Positions 1 to 7,272 of a stretch of 16,756 nucleotides of DNA are shown in pieces; position 1 is the stretch's first letter, and the number at the start of each line of letters is the position of its first letter. The stretch is from Schoenoplectus triqueter (taxonomy: Eukaryota; Streptophyta; Magnoliopsida; Poales; Cyperaceae): contig CAXKVV010001201.1 in assembly GCA_964058805.1 (NCBI GenBank), positions 1-16,756 on the forward strand. The letters run 5' to 3'. A program made the translations under genes and the position numbers. The notes below the pieces were generated by a model. That model was not told the origin of the DNA and did not search any database. It saw only the letters and a program-made list of their open reading frames with translations.

Positions 1-988
1 AACAAATTACACTCATTAGATAGTTTTTTATTCATATTAAATTATTTATTATTCATGCTATTTGTTTTATTGTTCAACTTATTGGCAATATAGTTCATAT
101 TGTGTAACAGTGACATATTTGGTTCTCAAATTTCTATACTTAATGCATTGCAAATGATCCATTAAAATAGTTCTATTGTCTATCTAGAGCTTGAATAACA
201 ATAAACTTCAATGCATTTTGATGCATGCAGATAACCTTTTTAATTTTTATTATTCGGAACAAATGAAAATATGCATTTGAAAAAAGCCTAAAATTTAGTT
301 CACAAAATATGTGTGAAGTATTTATTTAAACAAATACAATGTCCATGGTACTGTGCATCACAAGTTTAAATTGTAAATACAGAAAATAAAATTATTCAAA
401 TAAATTACATATGAAGTATTATGAAAGTAGATAACTAAAAAATGTCAAATTTAACGATATAAAAAACTATAGCTAAATTAAGAAATATGAATATCAATAA
501 GTTTAATTGAAATATGTTTGATGCGCAAACATGATTATTGGTTTCAACTTTTGGCAATAATTTAAATGTCAAACTTAGAAATTTTATATTTAAATTTGGC
601 ATTTTTTGCAACTTTTGATGATGAAAATAATGATTCATATTTATACATATTAAACTATATGGATCTGTGGATTTTATTGTTAAATATAAAATGGAAGTAT
701 TCAAAACTAAAAAAAATCAACTTAGATATGAATCATTATTATGTGTTGTTTAGAAATTTTAAATTTTCATATTTTTTTCAGTGTTGCAAAAAATGATCGT
801 TGAGACCAATTAATCATAATTGATGGATAAACCATCATGTATCATAGTGGGCTGATTATTTTTTGACCTATATACTATTATACTTTTAAATCATATAAAT
901 TTCATCCATCCTCCAATTTTGATAATTAAAGACTTTATATAAACTAGACTTCATTAATTTTAATTTTTTACTCAATCGGACATTCATG

Positions 989-990
<2 letters not shown>
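1..990. other. AT-rich intergenic DNA, nothing recognised
   Basis: No coding signature, RNA gene or terminal inverted repeat is visible. The open frames here, such as 566-796 on the plus strand, have low-complexity Leu/Ile/Asn/Tyr/Phe compositions expected by chance in AT-rich DNA. They show no family motif. Confidence 0.6.

Positions 991-1046
<56 letters not shown>
991..1046. repeat. (AT)n microsatellite
   Basis: About 55 bp of uninterrupted alternating TA/AT, followed by a run of T. A simple plant dinucleotide repeat, likely length-polymorphic. Confidence 0.95.
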
Positions 1047-1047
<1 letters not shown>

Positions 1048-1049
<2 letters not shown>

Positions 1050-2310
1050 TTTTAAAATGACCGAAAAGACCATATATTCTATAATTTAATTTCTATTTAT
1101 AATTTCTAAAATAAACTAATAAACAAAATTATTATAAATTGGGTAAATAACTGTCTTTGTTGAAATTATTGATATTTTCCTACATTAAAATGTGAACGCC
1201 AAATTATCCAAAAAAAATTGATTAGTTGGCTGCATAAAGATTAGTCACTTAGCTTACCCCATCCGTCTACTAAGCACACTTTGTTATTTACAACACTGAT
1301 TTTTTTTTATCCATACTTAAATGTATAATTTTTAAAAGACCTACTTTTGCCAAATAATTTTTCAAAATTAATATTTTTTTTCATAACTCTATACAGTACA
1401 GTGTAACAAATGCAATTTGAAACTCAAATCAATTACATTTCAGAATTCTAAACATTACAATTTGGCACCTACGACTATGATTGAAGACATAGAGCAATTA
1501 AAATATTCAAAATTAATTGTGATTATGCACTAAATTTTTCTGCTTGAAGTTTTTTAAGTGTGATTCTTTTAATATTTTTTTTAACATATAACGATATTAC
1601 CATGAGGAGCAGGAGCAGGAGCAGCATCCTTACAGGTTACAGTGCCTGGAGCTGATCACGTCTGAGTAGGTGTTTCCTGTTTGGGTTGGGCTGGATATAT
1701 TTCTCTTCTTCCTATGCGGGCTGACATGACCTTAAACCCTTAGAGGCTTAGCTGCTGGTTTTCAGGTTTTGCATTACCAATTACCATGCCTTAATTGCTT
1801 TTATTCTAAGATAATATACATGCAGATAAAAAAAAACATTTTTTATTTGATGTAGTAGATAATAGGCATTTACAAGAAATATTATTTGTTTAAGTGAGAC
1901 ATTGTTTGTAGGGAAAAGGATCATGGGGTTGGGGAATTAACTCTGGATCAAATGAATTATGCCTTTTCTTTTTATTATTGAGGCTAAATGTATTGTGGAG
2001 AATGGCGTTGAGAGTAATTTCTGTCATGAAACTTGGTATGGTAATATTGTAGAGCATGTTGTCACCGTTTCCAAGTTCTACCAAAATATATTATTTATAG
2101 TAGAGTAGAAGTTTGGAAGACAAATGAGGCAGGTATGTAGTGGCTTAGTGCTCTCGATTTGATATTGGGCCCCAATGGAAACTATTCGGCCCAATAAAAT
2201 ACATGCATGTGATTGACAACACAGCTAACTAATTAAAGAAAGGCAAGGCAACCACGCATCATATCAAACAGTTCTCAGTTAGTATAATAGTATCTCTAAT
2301 TTTTTAAAGC
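1048..2310. other. Intergenic DNA without a supported gene
   Basis: Mostly AT-rich. A less AT-rich island at about 1600-1790 contains a short GGAGCA trinucleotide repeat. On the minus strand it reads for about 19 residues like an Ala/Pro-rich stretch (see findings), but stops follow and no gene model can be built. Near 2165-2196 there are two GGCCCA/TGGGCC motifs in inverted orientation. Such motifs are common in plant promoters, but no transcript start or coding region accompanies them. Confidence 0.5.
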
Positions 2311-2434
2311 AAAAAGGACAATTGAGATGTGACGAGTTAATTTAATTATTTGCTGAATCACTTGAAATTATAGTAAAAAGGACAATTGAGATGTGACGGG
2401 TTATTTATTTGCCCAATCACATAAAATTAGTCAG
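2311..2434. repeat. Two-copy tandem duplication, about 64-bp unit
   Basis: The unit starting AAAAAGGACAATTGAGATGT at 2311 recurs at 2375, a spacing of exactly 64 bp. The first 28 bases match except for one substitution (GACGAG versus GACGGG). Later parts (TTTGCTGAATCAC versus TTTGCCCAATCAC) are diverged, and copy two is slightly shorter. This is a local tandem duplication of unknown function. Confidence 0.85.
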
Positions 2435-2815
2435 GAAAAACTGTTCTTAAATTATCCATTAGCACTGAACCAGCCTAATTGTAAGCAGCACATGATTTCC
2501 CCTCATCCCTTCTATTCCCATATCCACTGAAACAGACAACTGCAGATTGAGATCTCTTTAATTCGTCTAAAAGAAATAATAATAATAATAATAAGAACAA
2601 CAATAATATCCGACAACTTCAAAAAAAGAAGAAGTTCTACTATTTTAATGTGGATTGTTGGATTAAAATTAATAACTTTATATTGTGCGAGAAGAACTCT
2701 AATTTTAAATCAGATTGACCAATTGGTCCGTTCATTTTAGTCTAACCGCCTTAATCGGTCCTCACATTTTTCATTTGGAAAAGAGAAGATATACAGATTC
2801 TTCAATTGTTTGAAA

Positions 2816-2823
2816 GTCTTATA
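2816..2823. repeat. Left 8-bp target-site duplication of the hAT element
   Basis: GTCTTATA immediately precedes the left terminal repeat and matches 8/8 the bases after the right terminal repeat. Confidence 0.93.
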
Positions 2824-2839
2824 TAGTGTTCTAAATTTA

Positions 2840-3050
2840 GACACGCCGTGGCCGGAAACGGTACGGAACGGTACGAACACGGCTGGCAACGGAACGGGTT
2901 AAGGCATGGCACGGGAACGGAAACGGTACTGTTTCGTGCCCGTATCTTAACCGTGTCGTGCCCAGTTTTTATAAAATTTGGAACGGCACGACACGGCATG
3001 GTTAAGGCGTTAGACACGGCACGGAACGGCATGGAACGAAACGGGGAGAT
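2840..3050. repeat. Left subterminal CpG-rich repeat array of the hAT element
   Basis: Dense degenerate units such as GGAACGG, GGCACGG and GACACGG in both orientations. It includes three copies of AAACGG (2856-2861, 2921-2926, 3039-3044). In maize Ac the transposase is known to bind subterminal AAACGG motifs. Whether that holds here is inference. Apparent open frames across this array on both strands are by-products of the repeat. Confidence 0.85.
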
Positions 3051-3053
3051 TTG

Positions 3054-3474
3054 TATGATGAATTTAAAAATGCAAAATATAAAGTGTCATTAACTTCTGA
3101 TATTTGGTCGGCTGGTAAACATGATAAGTCATAATGCACTGTTACTGTTCATTGGATCACTGATGATATCAACTTTGGGACATAGTTTTCAAATAAAAGA
3201 TTACTTGTTTTTCGAGAACTGGAATATCCGCATGATGTAGAATTAATTTTTAGGTTAGTGTTGAGTATCATTGAGGAATACCAATATCGAGATAATTTTT
3301 TTTCTATTAGTTTCGATAATGCTAGTAATTGTAATGCCCGCAATTAGACTTTTAACAAATACTCTCAAACCCATAATGGATGGTGCATTTTTCCACACAA
3401 AATGTGCATGTTATATTCTAAACTTAATTGTGAAAGCTGGTATGGAAGTCGACCCAATTCAGAATTTGATCGGC
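3054..3474 (+). pseudogene. hAT transposase fragment (RNase H-like core), degenerate
   Basis: Starting at 3054 the plus strand reads YDEFKNAKYKV, then SLTSDIWSAGKHD, later NKRLLVFRELEYPHD, then SISFDNASNC. These are recognisable landmarks of plant BED-finger hAT transposases of the RICESLEEPER/DAYSLEEPER kind. The Asp codons of TSDIW (3099-3101) and FDNAS (3315-3317) correspond to two catalytic-core acidic residues. In-frame stops occur at 3132-3134, 3183-3185 and 3345-3347. Near 3336-3342 the reading shifts by one base, and the similarity continues in the other frame as DGAFFHTKCACYILNLIVKAG to about 3474. The conserved C-x-x-H motif is C-A-C-Y here (Tyr codon 3412-3414), so a key His is lost. 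Only about 140 of the usual several hundred codons remain, missing both the BED finger and the C-terminal dimerisation region. A dead remnant carried by the transposon. Family assignment rests on motif recognition from memory. Confidence 0.88.
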
Positions 3475-3653
3475 ACGACACGATTAAGGCACGACACGCC
3501 AGACACGGCGTGTCTTATCCGTACCGTGCCTCCTTCTATCATTTTTGGGCACGGCACGACACGACACGAAAAAAAATAAAATAATAAAAGACACGGCACG
3601 GTACGGCACGAAAGCACGGCATGCCCGAATACGACACGGTCCGACACGGCACG
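3472..3653. repeat. Right subterminal CpG-rich repeat array of the hAT element
   Basis: Repeated GGCACGACACG / ACACGGCACGG units, with a short AT-rich interruption near 3570-3590. It mirrors the left array but lacks its AAACGG hexamers. Positioned as putative transposase-binding subterminal DNA. Confidence 0.85.
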
Positions 3654-3667
3654 AATTTAGAACACTA

Positions 3668-3675
3668 GTCTTATA
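3668..3675. repeat. Right 8-bp target-site duplication of the hAT element
   Basis: GTCTTATA directly follows the right terminal repeat. It lies only three bases from the first base of the neighbouring foldback MITE. Confidence 0.93.
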
Positions 3676-3678
3676 TAA

Positions 3679-4071
3679 GTTATGCTACGGTTAGTTGCGA
3701 AGTACAAAATATTTTTATATTTTGTGTCGTATCTCTCATTTCTGAATTTAAAATAACGATCCGACTGTTAAAAGTGTTATCATATTGAAATATATTTGAA
3801 GATCAAATTTTAAATTTTATAAAAACATTTTATATTTTTTGGAGGATTAGAAAATTATTCTTATTGAAAGTCATAAACTCAATACATTTTAATCCCCTCA
3901 AAAAAAAATAATTTTTTTTTCTAAAAAATGTAAAATTTGATCTCCAAATAAATTTCAATATGAAAAACAATTTTAATGGTCGGATTGGTATTTAAATTCG
4001 AAAATAAAAAATACGACGCGAAGTACAAAAATATTTTATTTTTTGTACTTCGCGAATAACCGTAACATAAC
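3679..4071. mobile_element. Foldback MITE with long inverted-repeat arms, about 390 bp
   Basis: The left end GTTATGCTACGGTTAGTTGC pairs with the reverse complement of the right end, GTTATGTTACGGTTATTCGC. Imperfect matching continues inward for about 150 bp per arm, including a shared block around CATATTGAAAT.TATTTG.AGATCAAATTTTA. There is no coding sequence. The whole element would fold into one long hairpin in RNA. TA dinucleotides at 3681-3682 and 4068-4069 could be a two-base target duplication, in which case the core is 3683-4067. No longer duplication is evident, so the superfamily is unresolved. Confidence 0.85.
4017..4054. repeat. Perfect 15-bp hairpin inside the MITE right end
   Basis: CGCGAAGTACAAAAA (4017-4031) is exactly reverse-complementary to 4040-4054, with an 8-base loop. 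A decayed counterpart lies near the left end (about 3697-3735), so each arm is itself a small foldback. Confidence 0.93.
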
Positions 4072-4595
4072 AAATTACATCATAAATAATTGCAGCATAA
4101 TGCAACGACAGCATATATTAGTTAGAAGTCGAAAGAAGCATAAATATGTAATTTTTTTTAAAAAAAATACAGCTGCTGGGCGTGTTCTAATCTAATATTG
4201 TATACAATTTGTCTCGCATCAGACAAAATGAGGTATTAATGTCCAAAAAAACTATGCACAACATCATTAGAAGGTAAACAATAATTAAGAGCACTAAATA
4301 GTGATTACAATAACAAATAATTAATATCAAAAATTGAAAAGGCATACACACAGCAGTTTGTCGCCATTTTGACGGTCGTTTTCTTCCCTGTCAACCGAAA
4401 GTACTTTACTATACAAATAAATGGAAAGAACCAGCAAATTAAATTGGAAAAGACTAGTAATTAAATATATGCCGCAGCACCATATATTATATATATGTTT
4501 TCACAAAAAAGTTGCATAATCAAGATGAATGAGACGCCATTGTTGTGTCTGTTATGATAAAATATATTATGAGTACAGTTACTTTCTTAAGTAAA
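4072..4595. other. Intergenic / 3' flank of the CLE gene
   Basis: AT-rich DNA with no gene, transposon terminus or RNA signature that I can support. Part of its right side may be transcribed as the 3' untranslated region of the minus-strand CLE gene. No polyadenylation signal was singled out with confidence. Confidence 0.5.
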
Positions 4596-4622
4596 TTTCA
4601 GACTAACAAAAGAAGTCTGAAA
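4596..4622 (-). other. Stem-loop downstream of the CLE stop codon
   Basis: TTTCAGACT (4596-4604) pairs perfectly with AGTCTGAAA (4614-4622) across a 9-base loop. It begins about 70 bp beyond the CLE stop codon in the direction of transcription, so it would fall in a 3' untranslated region of ordinary length. Function unknown; it may be chance. Confidence 0.6.
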
Positions 4623-4690
4623 ATGAAAGAAATATAAATAATTAAAAGCGATCATAGCATACCATAGACAAAGAATACATGCAGTCTTTG

Positions 4691-4966
4691 CTACCTATTA
4701 TGAAGGGGGTCAGGGGAGCTAGGGATCTGGCGTTTAGCATTCGCAAGCAGATCATCACTTCCTCCTTCCCCAGGTCGTGAAGGAGCGGGTCGAGTTCCGA
4801 TGAATGGTCTTCGGAGGATTGGTCGAGGCTTTGGATGGAATAACGGAAGCGCGACTACAACCACAGAGTTGAAGCAGAGAAAAAATGCAATAACAAAGAT
4901 GAAGAGAACAGACATAAGCAGTGATCCCCCCTTCCCCCTTTTATTCATAGATGAAGATGATACCAT
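4691..4966 (-). CDS. CLE peptide-hormone precursor (CLE43/CLE27-like)
   Basis: Encodes a 91-residue secreted precursor of a CLAVATA3/ESR-related signalling peptide. Such peptides are cut from the C-terminus, usually hydroxylated on prolines, and perceived by leucine-rich-repeat receptor kinases at the cell surface. The N-terminus has basic residues (KRGKGG), then a hydrophobic signal segment at about 15-40, with possible cleavage after Ala39. A Pro/Arg-rich variable region follows (41-66), then RQIPSSPDPLHN at 79-90 (DNA 4697-4732) and a final Arg91. The match to the CLE consensus R-x-V-P-x-G-P-N/D-P-L-H-N is clear, with Pro4 and Pro7 kept. Position 6 is Ser instead of the usual Gly. Arabidopsis CLE43 (RRIPSSPDRLHN, from memory) also has Ser6. 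The ATG at 4966 is in GCC-ATG-G context, and an in-frame stop lies upstream at 5018-5020. The frame is intact and intronless, typical of CLE genes. Length is normal for the family. Receptor and biological role cannot be read from sequence. Confidence 0.9.
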   Translation of the reverse strand: MVSSSSMNKRGKGGSLLMSVLFIFVIAFFLCFNSVVVVALPLFHPKPRPILRRPFIGTRPAPSRPGEGGSDDLLANAKRQIPSSPDPLHNR

Positions 4967-4983
4967 GGCCAGAGTGTGACCAT
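4945..4983 (-). promoter_or_regulatory. Upstream ORF overlapping the CLE start codon
   Basis: An ATG at 4983-4981, 17 bases before the CLE ATG and in another frame, opens a 12-codon ORF (MVTLWPWYHLHL). It stops at TGA 4947-4945. The stop overlaps the CLE Met7 codon (4948-4946) as ATGA. Context at the upstream ATG is T at -3 and G at +4, weaker than the main start. Ribosomes using it would bypass Met1 and could reinitiate at Met7, which keeps the whole signal peptide. A regulatory role is inferred from the arrangement only. Confidence 0.55.
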
Positions 4984-5245
4984 GCAGATAGCAGCTCCGT
5001 TTTGAGGAACAAATTAATTAATGAGATGATATTTTTGTTCGAAGTTGAAAATGGAGATTAATTTGTAGGCTAATTAATTGAAAGAAAGAAAGAAAGAAAG
5101 AAAGAAAGGAGGAGGTGGGTTTGATTTGTTGGATTGAGGATCGGTTCCGGGAGGGAGAGAATGAGAGTAAGAAAGAGCAAGAATATCTGGAATCGTGGAT
5201 TGATTAAATTTTTTTAAAAAAAAAGGGGGGGAGGGTATTAAATAA
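4967..5245 (-). promoter_or_regulatory. Probable 5' leader and core promoter of the CLE gene
   Basis: On the coding strand this region is rich in C and T (TTTC repeats, CTCTTTC, CTCTCCCTCCC), as plant 5' leaders and Y-patches often are. A TATA-like TTATTTAATA sits at 5236-5245 (minus strand), about 270 bp before the start codon. It would put transcription initiation near 5205. An alternative TATA-like ATATATATG lies at about 5474-5482. Neither start site can be decided from sequence. Confidence 0.4.
5080..5109. repeat. (GAAA)n microsatellite in the CLE leader
   Basis: About seven GAAA units (TTTC on the coding strand) roughly 115-145 bp upstream of the CLE start. A pyrimidine tract in the presumed leader that may vary in length between individuals. 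Confidence 0.92.
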
Positions 5246-5500
5246 GGAAGAAAATAGGCCAGGTAGAGGTGGTGCAGAGTCCCGAGAAGCAACGGTTCTC
5301 CATTGGAAATGAAAATGGAGAGGTAGTGTACTCATAGAAAACAGTACGGAGGCCGACGAAGACGGGCGAGTGTTTCCTGTTTCGTGGTTGCCTGCCAGCG
5401 TCAGCTCCCGCCTCCAGCCTCCAGCTGCCTCAAACGCCTCATCCCCTTCTCTCCCTGATTTTCTGTGCCCAATCATATATATTCATATATTTCACGCCTC
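5246..5500. other. GC-richer segment upstream of the CLE gene
   Basis: Markedly less AT-rich than its surroundings. A 90-codon ATG-initiated frame on the minus strand (5476 to 5204) crosses it, but it has no signal peptide, no recognised motif, and runs into the poly-A/T tract at 5210-5224. I regard it as promoter or distal leader sequence of the CLE gene and not as a gene. Confidence 0.45.
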
Positions 5501-5665
5501 CTATAGCTATTGCTATTCGCCTATTCCTATTTCCTAATGACATGTGACTCCACATGTTTGCTCGTACCCTACCCTCTTGTCTTCCCTCAAATCAATGTAC
5601 TACTAATTTGCTTTGCAAGCCCTAATTTTTTGCATTTCAGACAAAAGGACACGGAGGGCTCGATC

Positions 5666-5750
5666 GTCAATGCTAACAATAAGCAAGGTGCACGACCTTA
5701 TTCAAGACGACCAGCGCCGGTCAATGCTAACATACCATAAGCAAGGTGCA
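5666..5750. repeat. Imperfect direct repeat, two copies
   Basis: GTCAATGCTAACA followed by ATAAGCAAGGTGCA occurs at 5666-5692 and again at 5720-5750. The second copy has a four-base insertion (TACC) in the middle. Copies are offset by 54 bp. No coding or transposon context. Confidence 0.85.
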
Positions 5751-5807
5751 ACAATAATTTCTCTTATTAATTTTCCTAATTCTCGGGGACTAATATATAT
5801 ATATATA

Positions 5808-6175
5808 GAGTAAAGACGTGAGTTTTAAGCTCACGAAAGTCTTCCGTGAGTTTAACTCAAAAAATATATTAAATCATATTTAAATTTTAATTTATGATAC
5901 TCATTAAAAAAATTATATGAAAATTTTATGGGATGCAAAAATTTGAAGTATTTTAAGTTTTTTAAATCATAATTTTTAATTTTTGAAAATTATGTTCAAA
6001 CATTAAATATTTTATTATTATATTTAGAATTCATTTTTAAAAATTAAAAAGCTCAAAATACTTTAAATTTTTGTATCCCGCACGATTTTTATATAAAGAA
6101 TTTAATGAGCATGATAAATTAAAATTTGAAGATGATTTAATTTAATTTTGAGTTAAATTTACGGCATCTTTACTC
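5808..6175. mobile_element. Foldback MITE inserted in a TA tract, about 370 bp
   Basis: The left end GAGTAAAGA pairs with the right end TCTTTACTC. Imperfect inverted-repeat arms continue for about 150 bp per side, for example TTAACTCAAAA, CAAATTTTAATTTAT and GGGATGCAAAAATTTGAAG against its right-arm partner. No coding sequence. Both ends abut TA-alternating DNA, and the right end is preceded by (CT)n, so a TA target is likely but the duplication is not resolvable. The left arm has about 25 extra bases that the right arm lacks. Confidence 0.82.
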
Positions 6176-6200
6176 TCTCTCTCTCTCTATATATATATTA
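6173..6200. repeat. (CT)n-(AT)n compound microsatellite
   Basis: About eight CT units run directly into an alternating AT stretch at the right edge of the foldback element. Confidence 0.85.
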
Positions 6201-7080
6201 ATTGCATCTGAGATTGGTTTATTTATTAGAATTTTTGAACGGACGTGGTTGACAAGTTGGAGTTTAATTACTAAATGATTGCAAAAATATGATACATCAT
6301 AGTAGAGCAAAAAAAAATTCCATAAATACTCGATGCATCAATTATAAATTTATCTTAATTAATAATTACAAAAAGTGCCTGATATCAAGTTATAAAGTGA
6401 TACATAACAAAAGTAGCAAGGAAGAGAACAGAAGTTGAGTCCAAAATAGGGAAAAGGCTTCCCCTTGAAAGGTGGGTTTTGTCGTTGCAACATTACAGCG
6501 GGGCTGCACCATTTTCCACTGCATGTGTCATTGTGTCTCCGCTAAACCACCTAAATTTAGTACAATTTGTATGAAATTTAGTATACTTAGAAATTTAGAA
6601 CGAGGAATTGAATTGAGCATATCTCATATATATGCATGGGCATCTGATCTCACTTCTCTCTGTTCCCCTCGTTTGTTTTTAGACTCTCCCTTGGCGCCTA
6701 GCGTTTGTTACTTCCTCTCCTCTGATGGTTTCTCTGTCCTCTCTTTTGTCCTCTCCTCGCTCCTCTCTCTTCTTTCCTCTCATTTTAACATCTTAACACG
6801 ACAACATCATTTCAATTTCAACATCACACCGGGTTACACCAGGCCCCAGAAACCTAATGGAACTGTCCTTTTTTTTTTCCTTCAAAACTTGCATGGCATG
6901 CTTCATTCGTTTGACTATGTACGTAGCTGCCTCTAGTCTGTACAAATATGAAATATTTGATTCATTAATTAATCTGCTGTGGCTACAAATTTCGCGTGAC
7001 GATTGTTTCCTCTTTATTGCTCTGTCTACACATTAATTAATGCAGATGGAAAATCAGTCAAATCATGTGTGGTGACGTAT
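6190..7080. other. Intergenic DNA with a pyrimidine-rich tract
   Basis: A CT-rich stretch at about 6653-6785 resembles a plant 5' leader (Y-patch type). The plus-strand open frame over 6472-6936 begins with GTG, not ATG, has a Ser/Leu/Phe composition dictated by the CT tract, and shows no domain. No downstream coding region is recognisable, so no gene is called. Confidence 0.5.
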
Positions 7081-7082
7081 TA

Positions 7083-7168
<86 letters not shown>
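7083..7168. repeat. (AAT)n microsatellite, first array
   Basis: About 86 bp of uninterrupted AAT/ATA trinucleotides directly left of the SINE-like unit. Confidence 0.95.
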
Positions 7169-7272
7169 GCTACTAGTGGTAGCTAATTAGAATGGCTTCA
7201 AAGAGATCATGAATTCAAATCCTCATAGACACAAAATGAAATTTATGAGTTAGACTCTCATCTTTATCTGAA

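Larger units (their letters stand above)
2824..3667 (+). mobile_element. hAT-type non-autonomous DNA transposon, 844 bp
   Basis: Both ends carry the inverted repeat TAGTGTTCTAAATT (14/14 identical, 2824-2837 and 3654-3667). The element is flanked by a perfect 8-bp direct repeat GTCTTATA at 2816-2823 and 3668-3675, the target duplication length of the hAT superfamily. Inside the ends are two GC-rich arrays of degenerate ACGGCACGG/ACGACACGG units (about 2840-3050 and 3472-3653). Between them is a roughly 420-bp fragment of hAT transposase coding sequence with stops and a frameshift. The element cannot encode its own transposase. If mobile, it would depend on a related autonomous copy. The perfect target duplication and surviving CpG-dense arms suggest a comparatively recent insertion (inference). 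Confidence 0.93.

Noticed and set aside
2802..3093. Overlapping Arg/Pro/Gly-rich frames on both strands
   Set aside because: They are readings of the hAT subterminal repeat array and cross the element boundary on the left side.
3459..3647. Minus-strand Cys/Val-rich frame
   Set aside because: A by-product of the right subterminal GGCACGACACG repeats.
2840..3653. CRISPR-like array of short repeats
   Set aside because: Units are degenerate, not regularly spaced, occur in both orientations and lie inside a transposon with hAT ends in plant DNA.
5204..5476. 90-codon ATG-initiated frame upstream of the CLE gene on the same strand
   Set aside because: No conserved motif, and it ends in a poly-Lys/Phe reading of homopolymers. 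More likely promoter or leader sequence.
5510..5813. Plus-strand small frames
   Set aside because: They cross an imperfect direct repeat and a TA tract, and have no recognisable motif or good start context.
6472..6936. Longest open frame of the window, 154 codons on the plus strand
   Set aside because: It begins with GTG, has no domain or signal motif, and its Ser/Leu/Phe-rich composition follows from the CT-rich tract. No splice or promoter context supports a gene.
7169..7245. Functional tRNA gene
   Set aside because: A- and B-box-like motifs are present, but no proper acceptor stem or anticodon arm could be drawn. The simple-repeat tail fits a SINE better.
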